A stretch of 64,000 nucleotides of DNA from Moheibacter sp035515075 (lineage in GTDB: Bacteria > Bacteroidota > Bacteroidia > Flavobacteriales > Weeksellaceae). The notes beneath the pieces were generated by a model. The model searched no databases. It was not told the DNA's origin and was given only the letters and a program-made list of their open reading frames with translations. This document shows, in pieces, positions 1 to 8,718 of this stretch. Numbering within the stretch: position 1 is the stretch's first letter; every line of letters begins with the position of its first letter. Location of the stretch: positions 62,001 through 126,000 of the forward strand of contig DATJBZ010000029.1 in the NCBI GenBank assembly GCA_035515075.1, read 5' to 3'. A program made the translations under genes and the position numbers.

Positions 1-548
1 AAAGTTTGTTGACATTGATTCATCCCAATGAAAACAAAGCCATTGAACTGGCGCAAGAACTGCTGACAGATTATGCCAAGGAAATGGACGAAATGTGGTA
101 TGAAATGTTGGGTTTAAAGTTAGGCATCATCGATTTTACTTTAGAAGACAGAAAGTTAGTCGATGAATTTTTAGCATTAATGCAAGAAAATAAAAAAGAT
201 TTCAACCATAGTTTCACCTATTTGCGTTTGCCTGATTTGTACAAAAATACTGATTTTGAATTGGGCGAAAATTTTGATGAATGGAAACAGCGTTGGAATG
301 CGCGTTTGACAATGGGCGAGGGCAGAGGCAATGCTTTGTCGTTGATGGAAAAAGTCAATCCCGTCTATGTTTTGAAAAATCATTTTGTCGAAAAAGCGAT
401 TTCAGAAGCGGATCAGGGTGATTTGACTTTGTTGAATCAATTGTTGGACCATGTAAAATATCCCTATACCTACAAAAAAGAAATGGCGGAAACATTTTTT
501 GCGCCCGATGGTTTTGATGAATCATACCAAACTTTTTGTAACACTTGA
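1..548 (+). CDS. selO: SelO-type protein adenylyltransferase, C-terminal fragment
   Basis: Only the last ~180 codons lie in the window. The frame is open to the left edge, so the TTG near base 6 is not a genuine start. The block NPVYVLKNHF and the helical tail after it match the end of the SelO/YdiU (UPF0061) pseudokinase family, which moves AMP from ATP onto protein hydroxyl groups and is tied to redox stress. The nucleotide-binding part would lie upstream, outside the window. The protein ends TFCNT, so a cysteine sits third from the end, where animal SELENOO has selenocysteine. The next gene follows on the same strand after 77 bases. Confidence 0.85.
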   Translation, partial: SLLTLIHPNENKAIELAQELLTDYAKEMDEMWYEMLGLKLGIIDFTLEDRKLVDEFLALMQENKKDFNHSFTYLRLPDLYKNTDFELGENFDEWKQRWNARLTMGEGRGNALSLMEKVNPVYVLKNHFVEKAISEADQGDLTLLNQLLDHVKYPYTYKKEMAETFFAPDGFDESYQTFCNT

Positions 549-625
549 TTGGAATTTCAAACAATGAAAAGCAAGCACTCAACAACAAAAAAATGAGTAC
601 ATTCGTCTGACAAAATTTCAAAAAA

Positions 626-1372
626 ATGAAAACAGCATTGATTACAGGCGCGACTTCTGGAATTGGAAAAGCAACGGCAAGAAGATTGGCCAAAGATTTC
701 AAATTGGTTCTTTGTGGAAGAAGAGCGCATAAATTGGCTGAACTCAAAGAGGAGTTGTCAAAGATAACCGCAATTCACACTTTGATTTTTGATGTTCGGG
801 ACAAAAATACTGTTTTCGAGCAAATCAATTCATTGCCTGAATCTTTCAGAAAAATCGATGTATTGATCAATAATGCAGGCAATGCACACGGTTTGGCGTC
901 ATTTCAAGATGCTGAATTGGAAGATTTGGAACAAATGATGGATGGCAACGCCAAAGGCTTGATTTATGTTACCAAAGCAGTTTTGCCTTGGATGATTCCA
1001 CAAAACAAAGGACACATTGTCAATATATCTTCGACAGCAGGAAAAGATGTGTATGCCAATGGCACGACGTATTGCGCTTCTAAATGGGCCGTTGAAGCTT
1101 TGAGCAAAGGCATGCGATTGGATTTGTTGCCCTTGGGTATCAAAGTGACCAACATCGCACCGGGCATGGTAGAAACGGAATTTTCACTGGTTCGTTTCAA
1201 AGGTGACCAACAGAAATCTGACAGTACTTATGCTGGTTTTACGCCTTTATCGCCAGAAGACATTGCTGAAAGCATTTGTTTTGCAGTCATGCAACCAGAA
1301 CATGTACAATTGGCAGACCTCACGATTTTACCTACAGCACAAGGTGGAACGACCACGATTTTGAGAGAATAA
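626..1372 (+). CDS. Short-chain dehydrogenase/reductase (YdfG-like)
   Basis: A classical SDR of 248 residues, the usual size. The N-terminal Rossmann glycine motif GATSGIGKA (residues 8-16), NNAG (82-85) and the catalytic Ser136-Tyr149-Lys153 set are all visible. Overall pattern resembles YdfG/3-hydroxy acid dehydrogenases, NADP-linked enzymes that interconvert small hydroxy acids or serine/allo-threonine and their keto forms. The true substrate cannot be read from sequence. It is a soluble cytoplasmic enzyme. The gene ends at a strong bidirectional terminator shared with the convergent gene. Confidence 0.9.
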   Translation: MKTALITGATSGIGKATARRLAKDFKLVLCGRRAHKLAELKEELSKITAIHTLIFDVRDKNTVFEQINSLPESFRKIDVLINNAGNAHGLASFQDAELEDLEQMMDGNAKGLIYVTKAVLPWMIPQNKGHIVNISSTAGKDVYANGTTYCASKWAVEALSKGMRLDLLPLGIKVTNIAPGMVETEFSLVRFKGDQQKSDSTYAGFTPLSPEDIAESICFAVMQPEHVQLADLTILPTAQGGTTTILRE

Positions 1373-1403
1373 AATCAAAGATTGGTCAAAAATACAATAA
1401 TAA

Positions 1404-1437
1404 AAAAACCGCCGATTCGAGTGAAACGGCGGTTTTT
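1404..1437. terminator. Bidirectional rho-independent terminator
   Basis: Perfect inverted repeat: AAAAACCGCCG (1404-1414) and CGGCGGTTTTT (1427-1437) around a 12-base loop. T-runs on both strands suit the convergent genes on either side. Confidence 0.92.
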
Positions 1438-1454
1438 ACTTTGGATCAATTGCC

Positions 1455-2201
1455 TTATTTGACAACAATTTTCACATTGGTAGTAGAACCTGACTGCCCT
1501 TTGAAAGCAACCCAGTAAACACCTTTGCTCAAACCTGACAAATCCAATTGAGATGAACCGCTATTCATTTTGGTGGAACGAACTGCTTTTCCTTCTGCAT
1601 TGAAAATTTGTACTTCTGCATTTTCTTTCAAATTGACATTGGTGAAATTTTTGGCTACAGTTGGATAAACTTCAGCAATTGACAAGGATTTCACTTCGCT
1701 CAATCCCATGTTTTTGTCGTAACGGTAAGAGATAAAGAAATTGGTATTAGGAATTTCATTACCAGCCCCATCGGTTTGTACGAATCTGATTTTGTACTCT
1801 GATAAATTAGTTGGGTCTGTGTTCAATATATAACTACTCGGCCCCCAACCATTACCTCCATAAACAACCTCTCCCTCTTCGTTTGGAAGAATTTGCCCTT
1901 CTTCAAATGCGAAAAGACAAACTCCTGCAATGCAGAATTGAGCATTTTGACCATCAGTATTAATGATTTCAACCACTTCAGCTCTGACATAAATATCATT
2001 GTCAAAATCGTAATTGTCTATAATTAAATAAAGCTTAGCGGTTTCAATATCATCGTCTGTACCATACACATTGAATACATGCAATGAATTGTTTTCGTAG
2101 GGTACTCCATCTGTATTAGACACTACATACGCAGGGTTTTGTGCTTGCAAACCTGACCATGCTAGAAGGGCTACGAATCCTGTGATTAATTTCTTTTTCA
2201 T
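1455..2201 (-). CDS. Secreted protein with T9SS type A sorting domain and C-x4-C pair
   Basis: 248 residues: signal peptide (1-20, cleavage after LQA), a ~145-residue beta-rich module I do not recognise, and a C-terminal type A sorting domain (about 170-248, ending GVYWVAFKGQ...KIVVK). This predicts export through Sec and then the type IX secretion system to the surface or medium. Its only two cysteines are Cys90 and Cys95 in FCIAGVC, which resembles the sole pair in the DUF6029 barrel encoded two genes upstream (CVGGVC). A hairpin terminator at 2227-2257 separates it from the Omp28 gene, so it may have its own promoter or depend on read-through. Function unknown. Confidence 0.85.
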   Translation of the reverse strand: MKKKLITGFVALLAWSGLQAQNPAYVVSNTDGVPYENNSLHVFNVYGTDDDIETAKLYLIIDNYDFDNDIYVRAEVVEIINTDGQNAQFCIAGVCLFAFEEGQILPNEEGEVVYGGNGWGPSSYILNTDPTNLSEYKIRFVQTDGAGNEIPNTNFFISYRYDKNMGLSEVKSLSIAEVYPTVAKNFTNVNLKENAEVQIFNAEGKAVRSTKMNSGSSQLDLSGLSKGVYWVAFKGQSGSTTNVKIVVK

Positions 2202-2226
2202 TTGTCTGTTTTTTTATTGTTAAAAA

Positions 2227-2257
2227 TGACAGACATGATTTTTAATCATGTCTGTCA
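2227..2257 (-). terminator. Terminator after the Omp28-like gene
   Basis: Perfect 14-bp inverted repeat, TGACAGACATGATT (2227-2240) and its complement (2244-2257), with a 3-base loop. Five T residues follow on the minus strand. It ends the tlpA-DUF6029-Omp28 transcript. Confidence 0.88.
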
Positions 2258-2263
2258 AAATTA

Positions 2264-3949
2264 TTATTTAATGATTACTTTTTTCGTGGTTACACTTTGT
2301 CCTGTTTGGATTTTCAAAATATAAGTGCCTTTGTTGAAATTGCTCAATTCAACTTGCGTTTTGTTGGTATTCAAATCTTTGAATGTACGCATCAATTTCC
2401 CTGTGATGTCATAGACTTGGATGTTGTCGATCTTTTGATCACTGCTCACATTGAATGTTCCGTTCGATGGATTCGGATAAACATTGATTGCATTTACATT
2501 AGTCACATCTGCTAAAGACAATTGACCAAAGTAAAATTGATCAGTATATCCATCCCCATGGTTACCATCAGATTCAGACAAAATATTTCCTTGGGCATCT
2601 TTCAACAAATAAGTTGCCCCACCGTCACCACCGGTATCAATGGTTCTAAATGAATAACAATCATCACCAGCAGGTAAATCAATTTCAATAGTGTAGGTCT
2701 GATTATTTCCATAACCACTTCCTTGTTTGATGGTGGTATTGTTAGAGTTTCTAATCACCCATCTGCTTTGTACACCTCTGTGATCTGTCGTTAAAGTCAA
2801 GGTCAAAGCGGTGGTTTTAGCTTCTTGAGCACCTTTGAAAGTTACATCGATTGAATTGTTGTCTTGCACTTCATCAGGGGTAGCGATCGTTACATTCAAG
2901 GCATTTACATTTCCTTCTGCGCGAATGTAATCAATGTTCGGCAAAATAATTTTTGTTGTATTCAATGGACCTATATTTCCGTTCCATGTATAAGTTTTTA
3001 CGGCACCTGAATTTACGCTGTATTCAATATCTAAGGTTTTAATGACGTGTCCACCATTGTTTTTGACTACAATTTCAGGTGAGACTACACCATCACAAAC
3101 TTGAGGAATGTCATCAACTCCAACAATTTCTGCTTCATTGTCAAATTCCATTCCTAACAAAGAAGGATAAGTACCATTTCCGCTGATGATTTCTTGGGTA
3201 GTTTCCGTCATGAACACGACAATTTCCATATTGCTCAACACAGTAGGTACGCCTCTGTAATCCGCTGGGATATTGTAAGTATAGGTCTTGCTAACAAAAG
3301 AACCTTGGGTAGTTGTGGTGATTTCCTCACCCCATTGTCCTGTTAATAAATCAACCAATCTACGCATGTGGTTGTAATTGTTACCCATCCCGCCGCCAGT
3401 TTGTGGCCCTAAAGTATTGTTTTGCAACAATGCTACATTTAGCCGATTGGTCGACTTTGGGCTGTCTCCCGTATAGTAAGCTTCTACATGAACAATCAAT
3501 TCTCCCGTATCAATATCCAAAGTAGCCTCAACGCCCAAATTCACATAAGAAGGCATACTCATGATTTGATTGGCTCTAGTTGCCCATTGCCCATAATCTA
3601 GGATTGTTTTACCTCCAACAAAAACATGGCGATTGACCGTTCCTGAAGGATAACCTGTCAAGCCTGTTTGACCTGCAATCGCATTGCCCCACTGGGTTTT
3701 AAAATCTGGGTTATTTCCTGCAAAACCACCTTGGTGGATGTTAATAGCAAATGCTTTCCCTGGATTTTGCACTAAAATTTGTTCAGCAATTTTATGTCCG
3801 TTAGGACAATATTGGCAGTGAATTCCAGTAAACTCTTCCAAGATGGCTTTTCTATTTTCTGGTGTAGTGCTGACGATGGTTTGGGCATAACCAAAGGTCG
3901 CCAATGGCGCGATGCCCAACAGCATTAATTTAGTAATCAATTGTTTCAT
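2264..3949 (-). CDS. Omp28-like thioredoxin-fold protein with T9SS sorting domain
   Basis: 561 residues. A signal peptide (1-22, ending GYA) is followed by an Omp28-type thioredoxin-like region with EEFTGIHCQYCPNG; Cys45 and Cys48 form a CxxC like that of thioredoxins. A middle adhesion-type region (about 275-470) precedes a T9SS type A domain (about 480-561, NPSNGTFNVSS ... KKVIIK). Omp28 was described as an outer-membrane/fimbrial-type antigen in Porphyromonas; its role here is not established. It is third in the leftward set tlpA-DUF6029-Omp28, 58 bases after the barrel gene. The intact CxxC and the linked TlpA suggest surface thiol-disulfide chemistry (inference). Confidence 0.85.
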   Translation of the reverse strand: MKQLITKLMLLGIAPLATFGYAQTIVSTTPENRKAILEEFTGIHCQYCPNGHKIAEQILVQNPGKAFAINIHQGGFAGNNPDFKTQWGNAIAGQTGLTGYPSGTVNRHVFVGGKTILDYGQWATRANQIMSMPSYVNLGVEATLDIDTGELIVHVEAYYTGDSPKSTNRLNVALLQNNTLGPQTGGGMGNNYNHMRRLVDLLTGQWGEEITTTTQGSFVSKTYTYNIPADYRGVPTVLSNMEIVVFMTETTQEIISGNGTYPSLLGMEFDNEAEIVGVDDIPQVCDGVVSPEIVVKNNGGHVIKTLDIEYSVNSGAVKTYTWNGNIGPLNTTKIILPNIDYIRAEGNVNALNVTIATPDEVQDNNSIDVTFKGAQEAKTTALTLTLTTDHRGVQSRWVIRNSNNTTIKQGSGYGNNQTYTIEIDLPAGDDCYSFRTIDTGGDGGATYLLKDAQGNILSESDGNHGDGYTDQFYFGQLSLADVTNVNAINVYPNPSNGTFNVSSDQKIDNIQVYDITGKLMRTFKDLNTNKTQVELSNFNKGTYILKIQTGQSVTTKKVIIK

Positions 3950-4007
3950 AATTAAAAGATTTTGTGTGCATTAAAAATATTGTTAAATTGTTCTACTTTC
4001 AAATTTA

Positions 4008-5681
4008 TTAAAAAGTCTTGACAAATGAAAGCGTAAAGCCAGTATTTTCAGGCACATAGCGACAAACTCCGCCTACGCAAATCAAACCTCCTCTTTGTCT
4101 TCCGTAATTCAATTGAACTCTTGTAGACTCTTGGGTATAACTTCCACCCACCATATAATAATGAAGGCGTTGGTCTTTGTCGTCATTTCCATAGTTGTAC
4201 TGATCTCCTACGTAAACATTCCATTTGTAATTTAAGTTGTATTCTACCAAAGCAGCCGCCCAGTTTTTCTTTTCTCTTTTGGTTTGCAAGTGCTGCATTT
4301 CAAATCGGATGGAATTTTTTGGATTAAACTTGTACAAGAAATCTCCTACGACAACATTGGCAATGATGTGGCTGTAATTTCCACCTTCAACAATGGCTTT
4401 GTTATAATATTGATGCATATAGGTAAAAATAGAAGAAAACTTCGGAGACCATTTTTTATTGATTTCAAAATTCACATCGTGTGCGAATTTCTTTCCAAAA
4501 TCAAAAAAGTTCGTGGTGTAATCATCTCCTGCATCGTTGAATTGAGCATTCAAACCATTCCAATAAGAAGCATTCACCGCCAATTTGGTTCCATATTTCC
4601 CTCCCAATAAAGTTCCTTTGGCAAAATTGTAAAAGATGTCCACTTGGCCACCAATTTCACCAGCTTCTTGTTGTGTAAAGTTCAAATAAGGCTGTGCTTG
4701 ATAGACATAAATGTTGGTCAATAAATAATCATGTTGACGCGTCATCGCTGGTAAAAAATTGACGTTTCCTTCATTAAAAGGGTTGTCTGCTGCTTCACTC
4801 AAACTTCTTTGTGCATACAAGCCCATGTTTTCCAAACGGCGGAAAGTGGTGTTGATCCCAAATCCTTTGGTCGAATAACCTAAATTAAACAAGAAACCAT
4901 TTCCATCATAGTACTTATCAGAAGGCACGCCACTGTTGTAAACTGCTTGCTCACCTTTGTAAACATATTCCGCATTGGCATACAAACCGGATTGTCCAGT
5001 ATACCCCAAACGCATGGAATAGTTGCTCGTGGTTTCTGGAAAATCATCAATGGCACCGGTATATTTCTCACTCAAACCCACATAGCTGAATCCAGCAGAC
5101 AATGCATTCGAATTGCTTTCTGGATTGATTAATTTTGAAATGTTGGTTTCAACATCCAAACCACCAACAGTTCCTTCTGTTGTTTCAAAGCCCAACCTGG
5201 GTTTTCCAATCAAACCTTTGATGGTCGTAAAATCGTTCGGCGTATAAGCCACTCTCAATCCTCGGATCGAGTTATTGATGCCGATTTGTCGGTCTTCCCA
5301 ACTTCTCAAAATCATCCCACTACCAAATTGCTCGTAGAAATTACCTGCTGTAATTTCTAAATCCTCACCTTTGTAGTTGACATAATAAGTCGCTATTTTG
5401 TTGTCGTTGAAACGGTCCGAATAGCCCAACAATGCATTGGGTAAATAAGCTTCGTATTGCAATCCAGCAGAAAATTTGCCGTAAGTATAATCCAATCTTA
5501 AATAATTATTGGATCGAAAAGGATCGTTTGGCTCTTCAAAGCCCAAATCCTTGTCTGCTCTGTACCATTGAGAAGTAGATTCAATCCCTCCTGAGAAAGT
5601 TCCTCCACCAACGTCAACTTGTCCAAATGTTAAAGGTGCTGCAGCAATAGCCAACACCATAAGACCATAAATCTTTTTCAT
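4008..5681 (-). CDS. DUF6029-type outer-membrane beta-barrel protein
   Basis: 557 residues with a signal peptide (1-20, TFG-Q), then a long run of alternating aromatic strands and charged loops, ending in a phenylalanine (SFVKTF) as outer-membrane barrels do. It resembles the DUF6029 family, of unknown function, found in Bacteroidota. The only two cysteines are Cys535 and Cys540 (CVGGVC), placed just before the last strand, probably in the final surface loop or turn. It lies 53 bases downstream of a TlpA thioredoxin gene and 58 bases upstream of the Omp28 gene, so the three are likely one operon. Family assignment is moderately sure; a porin or export role is inference. Confidence 0.75.
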   Translation of the reverse strand: MKKIYGLMVLAIAAAPLTFGQVDVGGGTFSGGIESTSQWYRADKDLGFEEPNDPFRSNNYLRLDYTYGKFSAGLQYEAYLPNALLGYSDRFNDNKIATYYVNYKGEDLEITAGNFYEQFGSGMILRSWEDRQIGINNSIRGLRVAYTPNDFTTIKGLIGKPRLGFETTEGTVGGLDVETNISKLINPESNSNALSAGFSYVGLSEKYTGAIDDFPETTSNYSMRLGYTGQSGLYANAEYVYKGEQAVYNSGVPSDKYYDGNGFLFNLGYSTKGFGINTTFRRLENMGLYAQRSLSEAADNPFNEGNVNFLPAMTRQHDYLLTNIYVYQAQPYLNFTQQEAGEIGGQVDIFYNFAKGTLLGGKYGTKLAVNASYWNGLNAQFNDAGDDYTTNFFDFGKKFAHDVNFEINKKWSPKFSSIFTYMHQYYNKAIVEGGNYSHIIANVVVGDFLYKFNPKNSIRFEMQHLQTKREKKNWAAALVEYNLNYKWNVYVGDQYNYGNDDKDQRLHYYMVGGSYTQESTRVQLNYGRQRGGLICVGGVCRYVPENTGFTLSFVKTF

Positions 5682-5734
5682 GTGTGTTAATTTTTAATTG
5701 AATGATGCTATCCTTATATAGATAACCCCTCAAA

Positions 5735-6226
5735 TTAATTCGAATATTCTTTGATTTTTTCGTACAAATTTTGTTCGGATCCAGGCTGGTATCCCAAATG
5801 TTGGTAAACAATGACACCATCTTTGATGATCACTGTATAAGGTGGTGTGGAGAAATTCAATTGTCTTTTCAACTCATTGTTGGTGTCCAATAAAATATCA
5901 AAATCCCATCCTTTTCCATTGACCATGGGCCGTACGCGGTTGACGGTTTTTGCATCATCAATGGATACTGCAAAAAATTTCACTCCAGTTTCTTCCACCC
6001 AATCTTCAATTTGTTCATTGATGGCATTCAACTCCAACATGCATGGTCCGCACCAAGTTGCCCAAAAAGCCAAAGCAACTGGTTTTCCCTCTGAAGACAA
6101 AGCTTTTAAATCCACTTTATTTCCATCCAAATCTAAAATGCTAACCTCTGGAAATTGAGTGTCCTGTGCACAAGCAAACGATAAAGCAAATAATAAAGTA
6201 AAAGCTGTGAATACTTTTTTAATCAT
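5735..6226 (-). CDS. TlpA-family periplasmic thioredoxin
   Basis: 163 residues. A signal peptide (1-20, FACA-Q) is followed by an AhpC/TSA-Redoxin fold with the active site WCGPC (Cys59, Cys62) and a cis-proline region TPPYTV. TlpA-like proteins act as thiol-disulfide reductases in the periplasm. Cysteine 19 precedes the predicted cut but the -3 residue is Ser, so a lipoprotein is less likely than a soluble form. It is first in the leftward set with DUF6029 and Omp28 and is divergent from the Omp28-like lipoprotein gene across a 58-base gap. Confidence 0.9.
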   Translation of the reverse strand: MIKKVFTAFTLLFALSFACAQDTQFPEVSILDLDGNKVDLKALSSEGKPVALAFWATWCGPCMLELNAINEQIEDWVEETGVKFFAVSIDDAKTVNRVRPMVNGKGWDFDILLDTNNELKRQLNFSTPPYTVIIKDGVIVYQHLGYQPGSEQNLYEKIKEYSN

Positions 6227-6284
6227 AATTGTTTTTATTTATGTGTTAATTTGGGCTAAATTAGCGAAAATTTAAATTTTCTTT
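6227..6284. promoter_or_regulatory. Divergent promoter region for the two arms of the Omp28 cluster
   Basis: 58 AT-rich bases between divergent starts. Rightward, TTAATTTG at 6246-6253 is one base off TAnnTTTG and would give a leader of about 28 bases. No confident -33 element is visible. Shared control of the two arms is inference. Confidence 0.4.
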
Positions 6285-7409
6285 ATGAAAAAGTTAAAAT
6301 TAACACACATTTTTATTTTACTTACCTTTTTTTCCACACTTTTGATCAGTTGTGGAACTGAAGAAGACCTTGGCGACGAGACGTTTGACCTTGTTTTAAG
6401 CAGCACATCTGTTGCAGTAGGAAGTTCCATTACTTTTGAGTTCACTTCGAACTTAATCGGTGATATAACGGCTCAAACTGTGTTTGTTGTCAATGGTGAA
6501 TCTATCGAAGGAAACTCTTTTATTCCTACAGAAGCAAATGAATCCAATGAGGTTTTTGCTGAGTACAATGGGGTAGTATCAAGTGTAAAAACCTTTCGAT
6601 CTACAGCAGTAATTCCATCGGCTTATACCCAAAAGGTATTGATGGAAGATTACACTGGAACTTGGTGTGGTTATTGTCCGAGAATGGCGACCATTACACA
6701 TTATCTAAAAGAATATGACGAACGCATCATTCCTGTGGCCATTCATTCACCAGGAATGCCTACAGACCCTTGGACATATGAATATGCCAAAGAGATGGCA
6801 AAGCCAGAGCATTACAATGCTGGATTACTGCCTAAAGGCAAGTACAACAGGATTTATGATTTGAATCAATTTCAAGGGCCTCATCCTTGTCCCAATGATG
6901 CCAGTGTTTATTATCCACAAGCTGATGAGTTTTTGAGCCAAACAGCCAGTTTAGGATTGGGAATCAATTCTACCCTGAGCGGTAACAGTTTGAAAATTGA
7001 CGTAAAAGTTGGCTTTGCAGTGGATCAATTGCCAGATGCTCGTTTGGTGGTCTATTTAATTGAAGATGGACTCAAATACAAACAAGTGAATTTTTATTCT
7101 GGTCAAAATGTTACTTGTGACTCAGAATTTAACTATACCTCAATGCCTAACCCTATTATGGACTTTCCGCAAGAGCACGTTTTATTAAAAGCTTATACCG
7201 ACATTTATGGAGACATCATTCCACAAAATCAAATTGGAAATGGCCAAGTTTGGGAAAAAGAATTCAATGTAGAATTACCAGCCAATGTGACCAATGCAAA
7301 CAATTTGAAATTGGTGGCTTTTGTTTTGGGGAACGGAAGTTCAATAAAAACAAGACCTGTAATCAACGTACAAAGTGCAAAAGTGGGTGTCAACCAAGAT
7401 TTTGATTGA
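6285..7409 (+). CDS. Omp28-like lipoprotein with thioredoxin CxxC
   Basis: 374 residues. A lipoprotein signal (LLISC, acylated Cys23) is followed by an Ig-like region (about 30-110) and an Omp28-type thioredoxin-like domain with EDYTGTWCGYCPRM (Cys128, Cys131). No T9SS domain is present, so it should stay lipid-anchored, unlike its neighbour at 2264-3949. WCGYC is close to an active thioredoxin site. It is transcribed away from the TlpA gene and is probably a functional partner of that arm. The ATG used directly precedes the signal peptide. Confidence 0.87.
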   Translation: MKKLKLTHIFILLTFFSTLLISCGTEEDLGDETFDLVLSSTSVAVGSSITFEFTSNLIGDITAQTVFVVNGESIEGNSFIPTEANESNEVFAEYNGVVSSVKTFRSTAVIPSAYTQKVLMEDYTGTWCGYCPRMATITHYLKEYDERIIPVAIHSPGMPTDPWTYEYAKEMAKPEHYNAGLLPKGKYNRIYDLNQFQGPHPCPNDASVYYPQADEFLSQTASLGLGINSTLSGNSLKIDVKVGFAVDQLPDARLVVYLIEDGLKYKQVNFYSGQNVTCDSEFNYTSMPNPIMDFPQEHVLLKAYTDIYGDIIPQNQIGNGQVWEKEFNVELPANVTNANNLKLVAFVLGNGSSIKTRPVINVQSAKVGVNQDFD

Positions 7410-7432
7410 TTGAATTAACCATATAATAAATG

Positions 7433-7463
7433 AATAAATGCTCAGTAAATCTGGGCATTTATT
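7433..7463. terminator. Terminator between convergent genes
   Basis: AATAAATGCTCAG (7433-7445) pairs with CTGGGCATTTATT (7451-7463) with one G-U pair; a run of T follows on the plus strand. The stem overlaps the stop codon of cinA on the other strand. Confidence 0.8.
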
Positions 7464-8703
7464 TTTTAGAAAGGATTTGGAAGGTCAGTTGTAAAGCCAA
7501 TTTTGAAGCTTGGACAATGAAATCTTCTCGATCCAAATAAGACAGGTCATAAGATCGGGCCCAAGTTCTTTCTTGGGTTGAAATCCCCACCCACAAAGTA
7601 CCAACTGCACGTCCATCTTCACCCTTTTTTGGACCAGCAACGCCTGTAGTAGAAAGGCCTATGTCGGTTTTCAATTCATGTCGAACGCCTTCAGCCATTT
7701 CCATGGCAACTTTTTCGCTCACAACGGTAAATTGGTCAATGCTTGTTGGTGAAACTTTCAAAATAGTAGATTTGATAGAAGTTGCATAGGCAACAACTCC
7801 ACCTTTGAAATAAGCTGAACTACCAGAAACAGATGTCAACAAATGTGCGATATAACCGCCCGTGCAGCTTTCCGCTGTACCCAAAGTCAGTTTTTCTTGA
7901 ACCAACAAACGGCCTAAAACCGCTCCAACTTCAGCTGTGTCTTGCGAATCCAAATGCATGTCCAACAATGGAATGATTTTGTCAATTTCATGCTGTATGC
8001 ATCGATCCAAAACCTTTTGATCTTCTCCATAAGCGGTAATTCTCAGCTTGATTCTACCACTTTCTGGTAAATATGCCAAATGCATATTTTCAGGCAAATG
8101 ATTTTCCCAATCTTCTAAAATAAGTGCCAATTCACTTTCTGGACAATTGGAAACCGACAAAAAACGATGGGCGATACATGGCAAAGAAAATTTCTTTTTC
8201 AAGCGAGGAATGATCTCCTCCTTCATTAAAGCTTTCATTTCAAAAGGAACGCCTGCTAAATTAATAATCAAACAATTGAACTGCTCCGTCCAAATGCCTG
8301 GTGCCGTCCCCAATCGATTGGGAATAACCATCGAACCTTTGGGAACCAAAGCTTGGTCACGGTTCAAAGGATTCATTTTCAACTGCATTTGTTGTAAACG
8401 CTTCTCAACTTGTTGCAGCACTTTAACATCTAAAACCAGTTCAGTTTGTAAAAAATCTGCCAGTGATTTTTTGGTCACATCATCTTTGGTGGGGCCCAAT
8501 CCTCCAGTGCTAATGATGATGTCAGAGTTTTTTGTCCAATCATTGAGCAATCCTATAATCGCATAGCGATCGTCTCGAATCGAACGAATCTCATGGACTT
8601 CAATGCCGATTTCACTCAATTGCCGAGCGATAAAAGTCGAATTGGTATCGGTGATTTGTCCCAATAGAATTTCATCTCCAATGCTGACAATTCGGGCTTT
8701 CAT
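7459..8703 (-). CDS. cinA: CinA-family nicotinamide-nucleotide amidohydrolase
   Basis: 414 residues with the full two-domain CinA layout. The N-terminal molybdopterin-binding-like domain carries STGGLGPTKDD; the C-terminal amidase domain carries GTAESCTGGY and FKGGVVAYA. The C-terminal domain (PncC) hydrolyses nicotinamide mononucleotide to nicotinate mononucleotide, and the N-terminal domain has ADP-ribose pyrophosphatase activity in studied members, so the protein recycles pyridine nucleotides. It is 15 bases downstream of lipA and probably co-transcribed. Start chosen at the ATG ahead of KARIVSIGDE. Confidence 0.93.
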   Translation of the reverse strand: MKARIVSIGDEILLGQITDTNSTFIARQLSEIGIEVHEIRSIRDDRYAIIGLLNDWTKNSDIIISTGGLGPTKDDVTKKSLADFLQTELVLDVKVLQQVEKRLQQMQLKMNPLNRDQALVPKGSMVIPNRLGTAPGIWTEQFNCLIINLAGVPFEMKALMKEEIIPRLKKKFSLPCIAHRFLSVSNCPESELALILEDWENHLPENMHLAYLPESGRIKLRITAYGEDQKVLDRCIQHEIDKIIPLLDMHLDSQDTAEVGAVLGRLLVQEKLTLGTAESCTGGYIAHLLTSVSGSSAYFKGGVVAYATSIKSTILKVSPTSIDQFTVVSEKVAMEMAEGVRHELKTDIGLSTTGVAGPKKGEDGRAVGTLWVGISTQERTWARSYDLSYLDREDFIVQASKLALQLTFQILSKK

Positions 8704-8718
8704 CTGTTAAAATTTATT

